DNA of 20,484 nucleotides from GCA-003244245 sp039924425 (GCA_039924425.1 JBDTAX010000104.1:1-20484); one strand, 5' to 3'. Shown: positions 6,664 through 15,449, counted from the first letter of the stretch. Program-made: numbers and translations. Notes: a model not told the origin generated them from the sequence alone.

Positions 6664-8280
6664 GCCGTGCTTCACCGCGATGATTTCCGGCAGGGTCAGC
6701 GTCGGCATGATGCCGTAGGTCTTGAAGGCCTGGCTCTCGACGTCAGCGCCTTTGGCGAACTGCTCCTGAGCGGTGGGCAGCATGTTCACCGACTTGACCT
6801 GCGAGTCGAACGCCGGGTCGTTGGTCCCGGACAGGTTGAGTTGGCTGTCCGAGCAGTAAATCTGGCAGATGTAGGCCATGCCGAACGGGTCGTTCTGGAC
6901 GACGCTCGAGTAGAACATGTCGAACTTCCGCCCGCTGATGACGCTGGAGAAGTCGGCGTTCGGCACCTGCCGGATGTCCAGTGTGACCCCGATGTTTTTC
7001 AGCATCGCGACCACGGCACCGGCGATCGCCTTGCCGACCGGGTCGTCACCGGTGTTGACGTAGTTGAACTCCAGCGGCTGGCCGCCCTTGCTCCGCATCC
7101 CGCCCGGTCCGGCGGTCCAGCCGGCGGCCTCCAGATCCCGCTTCGCCTTGTGCGCATCGAAGGTGACCGCCTTGGAGAAGTTGTCCTGGTAGCCGTCCTG
7201 GAAGGAAAACAGGTTCAGCGACCCAGGCGGGGTCTCGGTGAATTCGAGGCCTTGGAAGGTGATGGCGGCGATCTGCTTGCGGTCGATCCCCTCGAAGACC
7301 GCCTTGCGAACCCGCGGGTCAGCCAGGATGGGCGACTTGCTGTTGAGGGTGAACAGGTCGGTCTGCAGCGAGATGCCCTTGCGGATGTCGATCCCGCTCA
7401 TGCCCTGGACCTGGGCCAGCCGGTCCTTGGTACCGACGCTGGTGGCGTCAAGCTGCCCGTTCCTGAAGGCGTTGATACTGGCCGTGTCCTCCATCGCCAG
7501 GAAAGTGCGGGTGTCCAGCTTGCCCTTCTTCCCCCACCACTTCGGGTTGCGGGCGAAGACGACGGTGCCGTTTTGCTTGTCGAACTTCTCTACCGTGTAG
7601 GGCCCGGCGCCCCACTCCGGATGCGGAGTGTCGATGTAACCCTTGTTGAACACCTGGGGGTCAAGGGCCTTGGGGTTGAGCAGGCCGCCGAAGAGCCCTT
7701 GCCACCACACGTTGACTCCGTTGAAGGTAACGATTGCCTGCCGGTCGTCGACGCCCTTGGTCACCGAGGCGATGCGGTCGTAGCCATCGCTGGAGTTGAC
7801 GACGTATGCCTTGTCCTGCGCGTTGTCGGCTTTCCAGGTGGCCTGGAACGCGGTCCAGTCAATCGGCGAGCCGTCGTTGTACGTGGCCTTGGGGTTGATC
7901 GTGTAGGTGATGCGAGTATTCCCGTTGACCGTGTCAGCCTTGACGTCAGTCAGGTAGTCCGGGTTGAACGTCACCTTGCCGTCCGCCGACGAGGTGGTCA
8001 GAACGGGGTTGTACCAGTTCCACAGAGTCAGGGAATACCCGGTCGCGTTGCCTTGGAAAGGATTCCACTGGGTGGAGATTTCAGGGAGGGCCGTGGTGAG
8101 GGTGCCGCCGTCCTTGATGTTGTCATAGGGCTGGGGGTTGTACTTGGCCTGCGCGGCAAGGGACTTCGCGGTGTCACTCGTGTTCCCGCCCGACCCCGGG
8201 TCGCCACCGCAGGCAACCAACGTCACCGACAGCGCGGCGGTGGCCGCCAGGGCGGCAAACTTCGTCACCACAGACATCAC
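6598..8280 (-). CDS. Oligopeptide ABC transporter substrate-binding lipoprotein
   Basis: 560 aa, family 5 extracellular solute-binding protein (SBP_bac_5). The N-terminus has a short charged tip, a hydrophobic core and a lipobox LVAC with the lipidated Cys at residue 24, so the mature protein is anchored outside the membrane. Family landmarks include YDNIKDGGTLTTAL at the start of the mature domain, YTINPKATYNDGSPIDWTAF, WGAGPYTVEKFDKQNGTVVFARNPKWWG and ADPRVRKAVFEGIDRKQIA. The start is a GTG at 8280, with an ATG as next codon (8277); purine-rich GAAGAGAAAG lies upstream. It is the last gene of the importer operon, 13 nt after the ATPase. It binds the transported peptide and delivers it to the permeases. 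Its 3' end overlaps that of the convergent synthetase gene by 66 bp. The ligand cannot be read from sequence. Confidence 0.92.
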   Translation of the reverse strand: MMSVVTKFAALAATAALSVTLVACGGDPGSGGNTSDTAKSLAAQAKYNPQPYDNIKDGGTLTTALPEISTQWNPFQGNATGYSLTLWNWYNPVLTTSSADGKVTFNPDYLTDVKADTVNGNTRITYTINPKATYNDGSPIDWTAFQATWKADNAQDKAYVVNSSDGYDRIASVTKGVDDRQAIVTFNGVNVWWQGLFGGLLNPKALDPQVFNKGYIDTPHPEWGAGPYTVEKFDKQNGTVVFARNPKWWGKKGKLDTRTFLAMEDTASINAFRNGQLDATSVGTKDRLAQVQGMSGIDIRKGISLQTDLFTLNSKSPILADPRVRKAVFEGIDRKQIAAITFQGLEFTETPPGSLNLFSFQDGYQDNFSKAVTFDAHKAKRDLEAAGWTAGPGGMRSKGGQPLEFNYVNTGDDPVGKAIAGAVVAMLKNIGVTLDIRQVPNADFSSVISGRKFDMFYSSVVQNDPFGMAYICQIYCSDSQLNLSGTNDPAFDSQVKSVNMLPTAQEQFAKGADVESQAFKTYGIMPTLTLPEIIAVKHGLANYGSARFFTTTPENIGWQR

Positions 8281-8293
8281 GTGTTCTTTCTCT

Positions 8294-10384
8294 TCAGCGG
8301 AAGTGACAGGCGTTGCGATGACCGGTGTCCCCCGTGCTAGTCAGCTCCGGCGTCTCGTCGGCGCAGCGAACCCGCTGGGCCACGTCCAGCGTCCCGTGCA
8401 GGGGGCACCGGCTGGCGAAGCGGCAGCCGGGGGCGGAGTCGGTGGGGCTGGGCAGGTCGCCGCGCAGAATAATCCGCTCCCGGGTCCGTTCCACCACAGG
8501 GTCGGGTATCGGGATCGCGGAGAGCAACGCCTGGGTGTAGGGGTGGCGCGGGTTGTCGAATACCTCGTCTACCGCGCCGATCTCCACGATCCGGCCCAGG
8601 TACATCACGGCCACTCGGTCGGAAATGTGCCGAACCACCGACAGGTCGTGCGCCACGAACAGGTAGGACAGGCCAAGTGTGGCCTTGAGCTCGTTCAGCA
8701 GGTTGATCACGCCGGCCTGGATCGAGACGTCCAGCGCGGAGACCGGCTCGTCGAGCACCAGCAGCGACGGGTTGGTGGCCAGCGCCCGGGCAATCGCGAT
8801 GCGCTGGCGCTGCCCGCCGGAGAACGCGGCCGGGAACCGATCGCAGTGCTCGGGGTTGAGCCCGACCAGGTCCATCAGCTCGTCGACCCGGGCGCCGATC
8901 GCCGTCCGGTCCGCCGCACCGACCGCCCGCAATGGTTCGGCCAGGATGTCAAACACGGTCAGCCGCGGGTCCAGCGCCCCCATCGGGTCCTGGAACACCA
9001 TGTGCAGCGTGCGCCGCAGCTGGCGCTGCGCGTCCCGTCCGCGCGGCTCGGCGATGTCGACCCCACTGACCCGGATGCTGCCACTCTGCGGCGGGCGCAG
9101 GTTCATGATCTCGAGCAGAGTGCTGGTCTTCCCGCAGCCCGACTCGCCGACCAGCCCGAGCGTCTCGCCCTCCCGGATGTCCAGGTCGACCCCCGACACC
9201 GCGTACACCCAGCCCACCCGCCGCTTCAGTAGGGCGCCCCTGAGCAGCGGGAACGTCTTGCTCAGACCGTTGAGCTCAAGCACGGCGGGACGCTGCTCCC
9301 GGGGGATGTGCGCCGCCGGTGCGTCCGGCGTTGGCGCAACCGGGTAGACCGGGCGGCCGTCGATGCGGCCATCACGGATCTCGTGGGCCCGAATGCACGC
9401 GGCGCTGTGCTCATCCCCGTCGGGAATCACCGCCAGCTCCGGCTCCCGGTCGCCGCACCCGGGCGCCGAGACCGGGCAGCGCGGCTGGAACGGGCAGCCC
9501 GGGGGCAGGTCCACCAGCAACGGGGGGTTGCCCGCAATAGGCACCAGCGGGCGGCGTTGCGCAACGTCAACCCGGGGGACGGCGCCGAGCAGGCCGATCG
9601 TGTACGGCATCCGGGGCCGGGCGAACAGCTCATCGGCCGGTGCCCGCTCGACCGGCCGCCCCGCGTACATCACCAGCACCTCATCAGCGATCCCGGCGAC
9701 CACGCCGAGGTCATGGGTGATCATGATCAGCGCCGCGCCGGTCTCGGCCTGGGACAGCCGCAGTACGTCAAGGATCTGCGCCTGCACCGTCACGTCCAGC
9801 GCCGTGGTCGGCTCGTCGGCGATGATGATCCGCGGATCGTTCGCCATCGCCATGGCGATCACCACCCGCTGCCGCATCCCCCCGGAGAACTCATGCGGAA
9901 ACGATCGGGCCCGCTGCGCCGCGTTGGGGATCCCGACCAGGTCGAGCAGCTCCACCGCCCGCTTCCAGGCGACGTCGCGGTCCAGGCTCTGGTGGATCTC
10001 CAGTGCCTCGACGATCTGCCGGCCCACACTGAAGATCGGCGTCAAGGAGGACAGCGGATCTTGGAAGATCATGCCCAGCTCCCGGCCACGGATCGTGGAC
10101 ATCTGCCGGTCGTCCAGCTCGAGCAACTGGCGCCCACCCAGCGCGATCGAGCCGGTCACCGAAGCGTACTCCGGGAGCAGTCCCATGACCGCCATCGCGG
10201 TGACCGACTTGCCCGAGCCGGATTCACCGACGATGGCGAGTGTCCGGCCGGGGCACAGATCGAAGTCAACGCCGCGCACCGCAGCTACCCGGCCGGCCTC
10301 CGAGGGAAAGGAGACCACCAGGTTGCGCACCGACAGCAGCGGCGCGGCCCGCGGCAACGCCGTCATGCTCTGCCCGCCCGTCAT
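8294..10384 (-). CDS. Oligopeptide ABC transporter, double ATP-binding protein (DppD-DppF fusion)
   Basis: 696 aa from the ATG at 10384, which overlaps the permease stop in ATGA; the second ATG at 10366 is less likely. A longer frame to 10756 is only read-through over the permease gene. Two complete ATPase domains are fused: the first with Walker A GESGSGKS (53-60), signature FSGGMRQRV (about 165-175) and Walker B IIIADEPTTALD; the second with Walker A GESGCGKT (about 413), signature FSGGQRQRI (about 520) and Walker B LLVLDEPVSALD. Each half ends in the Cys-containing C-terminal extension of oligopeptide-type ATPases (CPFQPRCPVSAPGC and GCRFASRCPL). It powers the importer on the cytoplasmic side; the single protein supplies both nucleotide-binding subunits, a fusion common in actinobacteria. 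Both halves look catalytically intact. Confidence 0.95.
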   Translation of the reverse strand: MTGGQSMTALPRAAPLLSVRNLVVSFPSEAGRVAAVRGVDFDLCPGRTLAIVGESGSGKSVTAMAVMGLLPEYASVTGSIALGGRQLLELDDRQMSTIRGRELGMIFQDPLSSLTPIFSVGRQIVEALEIHQSLDRDVAWKRAVELLDLVGIPNAAQRARSFPHEFSGGMRQRVVIAMAMANDPRIIIADEPTTALDVTVQAQILDVLRLSQAETGAALIMITHDLGVVAGIADEVLVMYAGRPVERAPADELFARPRMPYTIGLLGAVPRVDVAQRRPLVPIAGNPPLLVDLPPGCPFQPRCPVSAPGCGDREPELAVIPDGDEHSAACIRAHEIRDGRIDGRPVYPVAPTPDAPAAHIPREQRPAVLELNGLSKTFPLLRGALLKRRVGWVYAVSGVDLDIREGETLGLVGESGCGKTSTLLEIMNLRPPQSGSIRVSGVDIAEPRGRDAQRQLRRTLHMVFQDPMGALDPRLTVFDILAEPLRAVGAADRTAIGARVDELMDLVGLNPEHCDRFPAAFSGGQRQRIAIARALATNPSLLVLDEPVSALDVSIQAGVINLLNELKATLGLSYLFVAHDLSVVRHISDRVAVMYLGRIVEIGAVDEVFDNPRHPYTQALLSAIPIPDPVVERTRERIILRGDLPSPTDSAPGCRFASRCPLHGTLDVAQRVRCADETPELTSTGDTGHRNACHFR

Positions 10385-11322
10385 GCTCGTCCAGCAGAGT
10401 GCGAGGTGGGGTCGAGGGCGTCGCGCAGGCCGTCCCCGATCAGCGCCATCGAGACGGTGAGCAGGGTGAGCAGGGCGGCCGGGAAGTAGAACAACCAGGG
10501 CGCGCTGGTGATCGTGTTGGCTCCGTCGCCGAGCAGGGAGCCCAGCGACACGTCGGGTTGCTTCACGCCGAACCCGATGAACGACAGCCCGGTCTCGGCC
10601 TGCACCGTGGCGACCACTCCGAGGGTGAATGTCACGATCAGCAGCGAACCGATGTTCGGGATCAGGTGACGCAGCACAATCCGCAGCGAGCCCACACCCA
10701 TGAACCGGGCCGCCTGGATGTACTCCCGCTCGCGCAGTGAGGTGCACAGCGACCACACCACCCGCGCGCCGTACATCCAGCCGACCGCGGTCAGCACCAG
10801 GATCAGCACCTTCCAGTCCCCGCCGGCCTTCTGCGAGATCAGCGCCAAGATGAGGAAGGAGGGCACCACCAGCAGGAAGTGCACGATCCCCAGGATGGCC
10901 TTCTGCGCGGTGCCGCCCAGATAGGCGGCCGTCGCCCCGACGAACGCCGCGATGAGGGTGGTGAGCAGGGACACCACCACGCCGATGACCAGCGAGCGCG
11001 CCAAGCCGTGCGCGGTCTGGGCGAAGGTGTCGTTGCCAGGGCCGTTGGTACCGAACCAGTGCGTTGACGAGGGCGCGGAGGTCAGGTTGGTGAAGTCGAC
11101 GTCGGTGTAGGTGTAGGGGGTCAGCATCGGGCCGACAATGGCGAACACGACCAGCAGGGCCAGGATCACCAGTCCGGCCACCGCGGCCCGGTTGCGCAGG
11201 AATCGGCGCGTGTAGAGGCGGCGGCGGGACAGTCGCCGACCGCGGCGGGCCACCCGCTTCTCGATCGGAGCCAGCATAGGGTCTGGGGACGGCACAGTGT
11301 CTGGGGCCACGTTGGTGGTCAT
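10381..11322 (-). CDS. Oligopeptide ABC transporter permease, DppC/OppC type
   Basis: 313 aa from the ATG at 11322, overlapping the stop of the other permease by one base (TGATG). A cytoplasmic Arg-rich tail (IEKRVARRGRRLSRRRLYTRRFLRN) precedes the first helix (AAVAGLVILALLVVFAIVG), and an extracellular segment with HWFGTNGPGNDTFAQ, typical of DppC-type subunits, leads into the five-helix transport core. The EAA loop that docks the ATPase is REYIQAARFMGVGSLRIVLRH. It forms the channel together with the DppB-type permease. The longer frame to 11481 only runs back over the upstream gene. Confidence 0.93.
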   Translation of the reverse strand: MTTNVAPDTVPSPDPMLAPIEKRVARRGRRLSRRRLYTRRFLRNRAAVAGLVILALLVVFAIVGPMLTPYTYTDVDFTNLTSAPSSTHWFGTNGPGNDTFAQTAHGLARSLVIGVVVSLLTTLIAAFVGATAAYLGGTAQKAILGIVHFLLVVPSFLILALISQKAGGDWKVLILVLTAVGWMYGARVVWSLCTSLREREYIQAARFMGVGSLRIVLRHLIPNIGSLLIVTFTLGVVATVQAETGLSFIGFGVKQPDVSLGSLLGDGANTITSAPWLFYFPAALLTLLTVSMALIGDGLRDALDPTSHSAGRA

Positions 11323-12305
11323 CAGCTCGCCCGCACTCTCGGATCCAGTGCCACCACGGCGATGTCGGCGAGGATCGCGCCGATCGCGGTCATCAGCGCG
11401 CCGAATGCGGCGACGGCGACCGCGCCGTGGATGTCGTTCTTGCTGATCGTCTGGGTGAAGTACTGGCCCATGCCCTGCCACGCGAAGATCGTCTCGGTGA
11501 TCACCGCACCGGTGAACAGCGCCGGGATCGCGAACGCCACCGAGGTGGCGACCGGGATCAGCGACGTGCGCAGCCCATGGCGGCGGATGGCTTTGTGCCG
11601 AGTCAGTCCCTTGGCCCTGGCCAGCCGCACGTAGTCGGAGTTGATGTTGTCAAGCAGCAGTGAGCGTTGCAGCAGGTGATAACCGGCGTAGCTGATCACG
11701 GTGAGCGAGATGGTCGGCAGGATCAGGTGCCGCACCCGGTCGGCCAGCAACGGCCAGAATCCGTGCACCGTGGGAGACTGGGCGCCCGCGACGAACAGCA
11801 ACGTCGCACCCACTGACTGGTTGACCGCGATCGCCAGCAGGACCACCGCCAGCGAGGCGACGACCACCGGAATGTTGAGCGCAATGATCGAGACGCCCTG
11901 ATAGAAGCGGTCGGCGAATCGGTACTGGCGAGCAGCGGTGTACACGGCCAGGTTGATCCCGATGACCGTGGAGAGCAGCAGCGATCCCAGCACGAGCTGG
12001 GCGCTCAACCCTATCCGGAAGCTGATCTGGGAGTTCACGCTCTCCCCGACCGGCGAGTACCCCCAGTTCCAGTGCGCGACGATATCGCTGATCCAGTGCC
12101 ACCAGCGGTTCAGCAACGGGGTGTCCCGGCTGAGGTTGTACTGGGCCAGCGAGCGGCTGATCTGCTCGGGCGTGCGAGGTGGCCGCAGCTGGAGGTAGTT
12201 GACCCGCGGGTCCAGGAAAAAGTTCGCCAGGAAGTACGTCAGGTTGGTGGCCACAACGATCATCAGCAGCCAGCCAAGAGACTTTGTGAGAAGGTATCTC
12301 AGCAG
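11322..12305 (-). CDS. Oligopeptide ABC transporter permease, DppB/OppB type, possible CTG start
   Basis: About 327 aa if started at a CTG at 12305; the first ATG in frame is 12263 (313 aa). The open frame begins just after the leuB stop (12321-12323) and holds no ATG, GTG or TTG before 12263. I favour the CTG because GAAGG (12317-12313) lies at normal distance and the N-terminus then reads LLRYLLTKSLGWLL, the usual charged start of DppB proteins. The ATG lacks a ribosome-binding site and would cut into the first helix. Beyond that the protein is standard: a long periplasmic segment after helix 1 with WNWGYSPVGESVNSQI, then the permease core with EAA loop SDYVRLARAKGLTRHKAIRRH and the C-terminal VALDPRVR. 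It is the first gene of the importer operon, only 15 nt after leuB, so co-transcription with leuB is likely. Use 12263 if a conservative start is wanted. Confidence 0.85.
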   Translation of the reverse strand: MLRYLLTKSLGWLLMIVVATNLTYFLANFFLDPRVNYLQLRPPRTPEQISRSLAQYNLSRDTPLLNRWWHWISDIVAHWNWGYSPVGESVNSQISFRIGLSAQLVLGSLLLSTVIGINLAVYTAARQYRFADRFYQGVSIIALNIPVVVASLAVVLLAIAVNQSVGATLLFVAGAQSPTVHGFWPLLADRVRHLILPTISLTVISYAGYHLLQRSLLLDNINSDYVRLARAKGLTRHKAIRRHGLRTSLIPVATSVAFAIPALFTGAVITETIFAWQGMGQYFTQTISKNDIHGAVAVAAFGALMTAIGAILADIAVVALDPRVRAS

Positions 12306-12320
12306 AATGACACCTTCATC

Positions 12321-13370
12321 CTACAGGCCGGCGCGCTCGACGCGCTGGCTTGAAGAAACCAGTGCGGCCAGGCGATCACCGATCGCGTGCGTGCCGCCGG
12401 GGTGGGTGTGATCACGGGTGGCCAGGTCGAAGGCCACTGCGGCCTCCACCCGGCGGGACGGCTCGTCCAGCCCCAGGTGGGCAAGCATCAGGCCGATCGA
12501 CAGCACCGCCGCAGTCGGGTCGGCGATGCCCTGGCCGACGATGTCCGGGGCGGAGCCGTGCACCGGCTCGAACATGCTGGGGTTGCGGCGGGTGACGTCG
12601 AGGTTCCCGCTGGCGGCCAGGCCGATCCCACCGGTGACGGCGGCCGCGAGGTCGGTGAGGATGTCACCGAACAGGTTGTCGGTGACGATCACGTCGAACC
12701 GGCCGGGGTCGGTGACCATGAAGATGGTGGCCGCGTCGACGTGCTGGTAGGACACTGTGACGTCGGGGTGCTGCAGCGACACCTCCTCCACGATGCGCGA
12801 CCACAGCGAGCCGGCGTGCGAGAGCACGTTCGTCTTGTGCACCAGGGTCAGGTGCTTGCGTGGTCGCGCCGCAGCCCGGGTGAACGCGTCGCGCACGACG
12901 CGCTCCACCCCGTACGCGGTGTTGATGCTGACCTCGGTGGCGATCTCGTGCGGGGTGTCCTTGCGCAGCAACCCACCGTTGCCCACATAAGGGCCCTCGG
13001 TGCCCTCCCGGACCACGATCATGTCGATGCTGCCGGGGTCCGCGAGGGGACTGCGCACTCCGGGATACAGCCGCGCCGGGCGCAGGTTCACGTGGTGGTC
13101 CATCTCGAAACGCAACCGCAGCAGCAGCCCGCGCTCCAGGATCCCACTGGGCACGGAGGGATCCCCCACCGCGCCGAGCAGGATGGCGTCGTGCTGGCGC
13201 AGCTCGCCCAGAACTGATTCCGGCAGCAGCTCGCCAGTGGCGTGCCAGCGCGCGGCACCGAGGTCGTAGGGCGTGATCTCAGCGTCGGGGGCTACCTCTT
13301 CCAGAATCTTGAGCGCCTCGCCGATCACCTCCGGGCCGATCCCGTCTCCGGGGACCACCGCGAGCCGCAT
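12321..13370 (-). CDS. leuB: 3-isopropylmalate dehydrogenase
   Basis: 349 aa from the ATG at 13370, preceded by a strong GGAGG site; a longer frame to 13400 lacks one. The N-terminus MRLAVVPGDGIGPEV and the metal/substrate signature NLFGDILTDLAAAVTGGIGLAASGNL are diagnostic of the isopropylmalate/isocitrate dehydrogenase family. RGLLLRLRFEMDHHVNLRPARLYPG holds the substrate-binding arginines, and FEPVHGSAPDIVGQGIADPTA is the cofactor region. It oxidises and decarboxylates 3-isopropylmalate to 2-oxoisocaproate in leucine synthesis, using NAD. It lies 74 nt after serA on the same strand, an order often seen in actinobacteria near ilv genes. Confidence 0.96.
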   Translation of the reverse strand: MRLAVVPGDGIGPEVIGEALKILEEVAPDAEITPYDLGAARWHATGELLPESVLGELRQHDAILLGAVGDPSVPSGILERGLLLRLRFEMDHHVNLRPARLYPGVRSPLADPGSIDMIVVREGTEGPYVGNGGLLRKDTPHEIATEVSINTAYGVERVVRDAFTRAAARPRKHLTLVHKTNVLSHAGSLWSRIVEEVSLQHPDVTVSYQHVDAATIFMVTDPGRFDVIVTDNLFGDILTDLAAAVTGGIGLAASGNLDVTRRNPSMFEPVHGSAPDIVGQGIADPTAAVLSIGLMLAHLGLDEPSRRVEAAVAFDLATRDHTHPGGTHAIGDRLAALVSSSQRVERAGL

Positions 13371-13444
13371 GCGCCACCTCCAGTTGCCGGGCACCCGCAA
13401 GTGGGACCCTTCGCAGCGCGCAGGCTACCCGCAGCGACCGCGAG

Positions 13445-15040
13445 TCACAACGTGACAGCCCGAATGGCGCGGGCGCCGACCGATGGCCGGAGTGCGGCCA
13501 GCACCGGGCCGGGAACTGGCCGGTCCACCCGCAACATCATGATCGCATCGGTGCCCGCCGTCATCTGGCTAATCTGAGCCGCTTCGATGTTGACACCCAC
13601 CTCGCCCAGCAGCGTGCCGACGATGCCCATCACGCCCGGACGGTCCGGGTACTCCATGAGGATCACCTCACCCTGAGCCCGCAGGTCAAAGTGCCGGCCG
13701 TCGACCTCGACCAGTTTCTGCACCTGCGTCGGGCCGGACAGCGTGCCCGAGACCGAGTGCACCGCGGCGTCGGCGCAGACTCCCCGCACGCTCACCACGC
13801 TGCGGTGGCTGGGGCTCTCCGGGGCGGTGACCACGGCGACGTCCACCCCGCGCTCCTCCGCCAGCCGCGGCGCGTTGACGAAGGTGACCTGCTCGTCCAC
13901 GGCACCGGTGAAAACGCCGCGCAGCGCCGCGAGCCGCAGGATGGAGACGTCCTCGGCGGCCAGCTCACCGCGCACGTCCACGGTCACCGACGCGAGCGCG
14001 CCCGCGGTCAGCGCGGCCAGCACGGTGCCCAGTTTCTGGGTCAGCGGCAGCCAGGGCCGCACCTCCTCGCCCACCACCCCGCCACCGATCACGTTCACCG
14101 CATCCGGAACGAATTCGCCGCGCAGCGCCCGCAACACGCTGCGCGCGACGTCGGTACCCGCCCGGTCCTGCGCCTCGACTGTGGAAGCACCCAGGTGCGG
14201 CGTGACGACCACTCGCGGAAGTTCGAACAACGGGCTGGCGGTGCACGGCTCCTTGGCGAAAACGTCAATGCCCGCGCCGCCGACCTGCCCACTGCGCACC
14301 GCATCAGCCAGCGCCTGCTCGTCCACCAAACCACCGCGGGCGGCGTTGACGATCAGCACCCCGGGCTTGGCCTTGGCCAGCTGGTCGGCGCCGATCAACC
14401 CGAGCGTCTCAGGGGTCTTGGGCAGGTGGATCGAGATGGCGTCAGCGCGGGAGAGCAACTCGTCCAGGTCGACCAGCTCGATGCCCAGTTGCGCGGCCCG
14501 CGCCCGCGACACGTAGGGGTCGTAGGCGATCAGCTCGGTGCCGAAGGCCGCCAGCCGCTGAGCGACCAGCTGGCCGATCTTGCCCAGGCCCACCACCCCC
14601 ACGGTCTTGCCGGCCAGCTCGATGCCACCGAACGAGCCGCGCTCCCAACGCCCGTTACGCAGGCTGGCGTCAGCCGCCGGGATGCGCCGAGCCACCGCGA
14701 GCAGCAGCGCGACAGCGTGCTCCGCAGCCGAGACGATGTTGGAGGTGGGCGCGTTGACCACCATCACCCCGCGCTCGGTGGCCGCCGGCACGTCAACGTT
14801 GTCGAGCCCGACACCAGCCCTGGCCACGACCTTGAGCCGAGGCGCGTGGCCGAGCGCCTCAGCGTCCACCCGGGTCGCCGAGCGCACCAGCAGCGCCTCC
14901 GCGCCGGCCAGGGCCTCGAACAGAGCCTCACGGTCGGTGCCGTCGACGTGCTGGACATCGAGCTCGTCGCCAAAGACGTCGAGCACCGACGGCGCGAGCT
15001 TCTCAGCGATGAGGACAACAGGTCGACTCAGTGTGGTCAC
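13445..15040 (-). CDS. serA: D-3-phosphoglycerate dehydrogenase, long type I form
   Basis: 531 aa from a GTG at 15040 with GGACGG upstream. It catalyses the first step of phosphorylated serine synthesis, oxidising 3-phosphoglycerate with NAD. The nucleotide-binding motif is VGVVGLGKIGQ; catalytic Arg is in NAARGGLVDE (about 233), and the catalytic His in VTPHLGAST (about 280), matching the spacing of the mycobacterial enzyme. After the catalytic core comes the intervening ASB domain found in long type I enzymes and a C-terminal ACT domain (EVILMEYPDRPGVMGIVGTL through VNIEAAQISQ) that usually binds serine for feedback control. Length equals that of the long family form. It leads a same-strand row with leuB. 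Confidence 0.97.
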   Translation of the reverse strand: MTTLSRPVVLIAEKLAPSVLDVFGDELDVQHVDGTDREALFEALAGAEALLVRSATRVDAEALGHAPRLKVVARAGVGLDNVDVPAATERGVMVVNAPTSNIVSAAEHAVALLLAVARRIPAADASLRNGRWERGSFGGIELAGKTVGVVGLGKIGQLVAQRLAAFGTELIAYDPYVSRARAAQLGIELVDLDELLSRADAISIHLPKTPETLGLIGADQLAKAKPGVLIVNAARGGLVDEQALADAVRSGQVGGAGIDVFAKEPCTASPLFELPRVVVTPHLGASTVEAQDRAGTDVARSVLRALRGEFVPDAVNVIGGGVVGEEVRPWLPLTQKLGTVLAALTAGALASVTVDVRGELAAEDVSILRLAALRGVFTGAVDEQVTFVNAPRLAEERGVDVAVVTAPESPSHRSVVSVRGVCADAAVHSVSGTLSGPTQVQKLVEVDGRHFDLRAQGEVILMEYPDRPGVMGIVGTLLGEVGVNIEAAQISQMTAGTDAIMMLRVDRPVPGPVLAALRPSVGARAIRAVTL

Positions 15041-15087
15041 AACCGTCCAGTCTAGCGTGAGCCGCGACCCAGCTCCGCACAGGGGTT

Positions 15088-15100
15088 GATCACTGTGATC
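15088..15100. promoter_or_regulatory. 13-bp perfect palindrome upstream of serA
   Basis: GATCACTGTGATC is a perfect palindrome around the central T, 47 bp upstream of the serA GTG. Its place suits an operator in the serA promoter or leader, but no protein can be assigned and a 13-bp palindrome could arise by chance. Confidence 0.3.
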
Positions 15101-15308
15101 CCACCTTCAGCTACGCACGACCGTTTCACGATCGTGGGCGGAGTCGCGGTGCTTGCGTCGCCCTGTCGCGAGTGGGCATCCAGGCGCGGGGCCTCGGCGA
15201 TGTCGCCGGCCACCTGGTGTGGCGCGTCATGCGGCACCGACACGGGCCGCTCGTCGTCCCGGCGCTCGTCTCTTCCGTCACTTCCGCCCCACCAGGGGCT
15301 GGGTGGAT

Positions 15309-15383
15309 CTGTTGCGGATGTGCCACAGACGGCAACTTTGGGCGAGAAGTTGCCACCAGTGGCACATCCGCACAACGCAACAG
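15309..15383. terminator. Large two-part hairpin after the HTH regulator gene
   Basis: Outer arms GCGGATGTGCCAC (15314-15326) and GTGGCACATCCGC (15359-15371) are exact reverse complements of 13 bp. Inside, after a 4 by 4 internal loop, GGCAACTT (15331-15338) pairs with AAGTTGCC (15347-15354), leaving an 8-nt loop. Flanking CTGTTGC (15309-15315) and GCAACAG (15377-15383) could extend or rearrange the base. It lies 67 nt or more beyond the stop of the minus-strand regulator, so termination of that transcript without a U-run is the simplest reading; a structured RNA or small mobile repeat is also possible. Confidence 0.5.
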
Positions 15384-15449
15384 TCCTTCCCCGGACCTCA
15401 CTGACAGTGACATCGGGTCCGTTCATCACGACCGTGTCCAGCTACGCGG

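Larger units (their letters stand above)
15041..15449. other. Intergenic region between the HTH regulator and serA
   Basis: About 409 bp with no convincing coding frame. It must contain the serA promoter and the 3' end of the upstream regulator transcript, since both flanking genes are on the minus strand. It holds a 13-bp perfect palindrome near serA and a large two-part hairpin, listed separately. I see no clear -35/-10 pair and no T-box or riboswitch signature. Confidence 0.6.

Noticed and set aside
6667..8340. Plus-strand open frame of 557 codons opposite the substrate-binding protein
   Set aside because: Antisense to a clear lipoprotein gene; Val/Asp/Gly-rich composition typical of a high-GC shadow frame, no recognisable domain.
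10385..10756. N-terminal extension of the double ATPase to 10756
   Set aside because: The added residues overlap the permease gene out of frame and have no homology-like content; the ATGA junction at 10384 is the natural start.
13691..15055. Plus-strand open frame of 454 codons opposite serA
   Set aside because: Antisense to a complete serA with all motifs; His/Arg/Gln-rich shadow frame.
15041..15449. T-box or riboswitch upstream of serA
   Set aside because: No conserved T-box sequence, no matching anti-terminator/terminator pair with U-run near serA; the large hairpin lies closer to the upstream gene's end.
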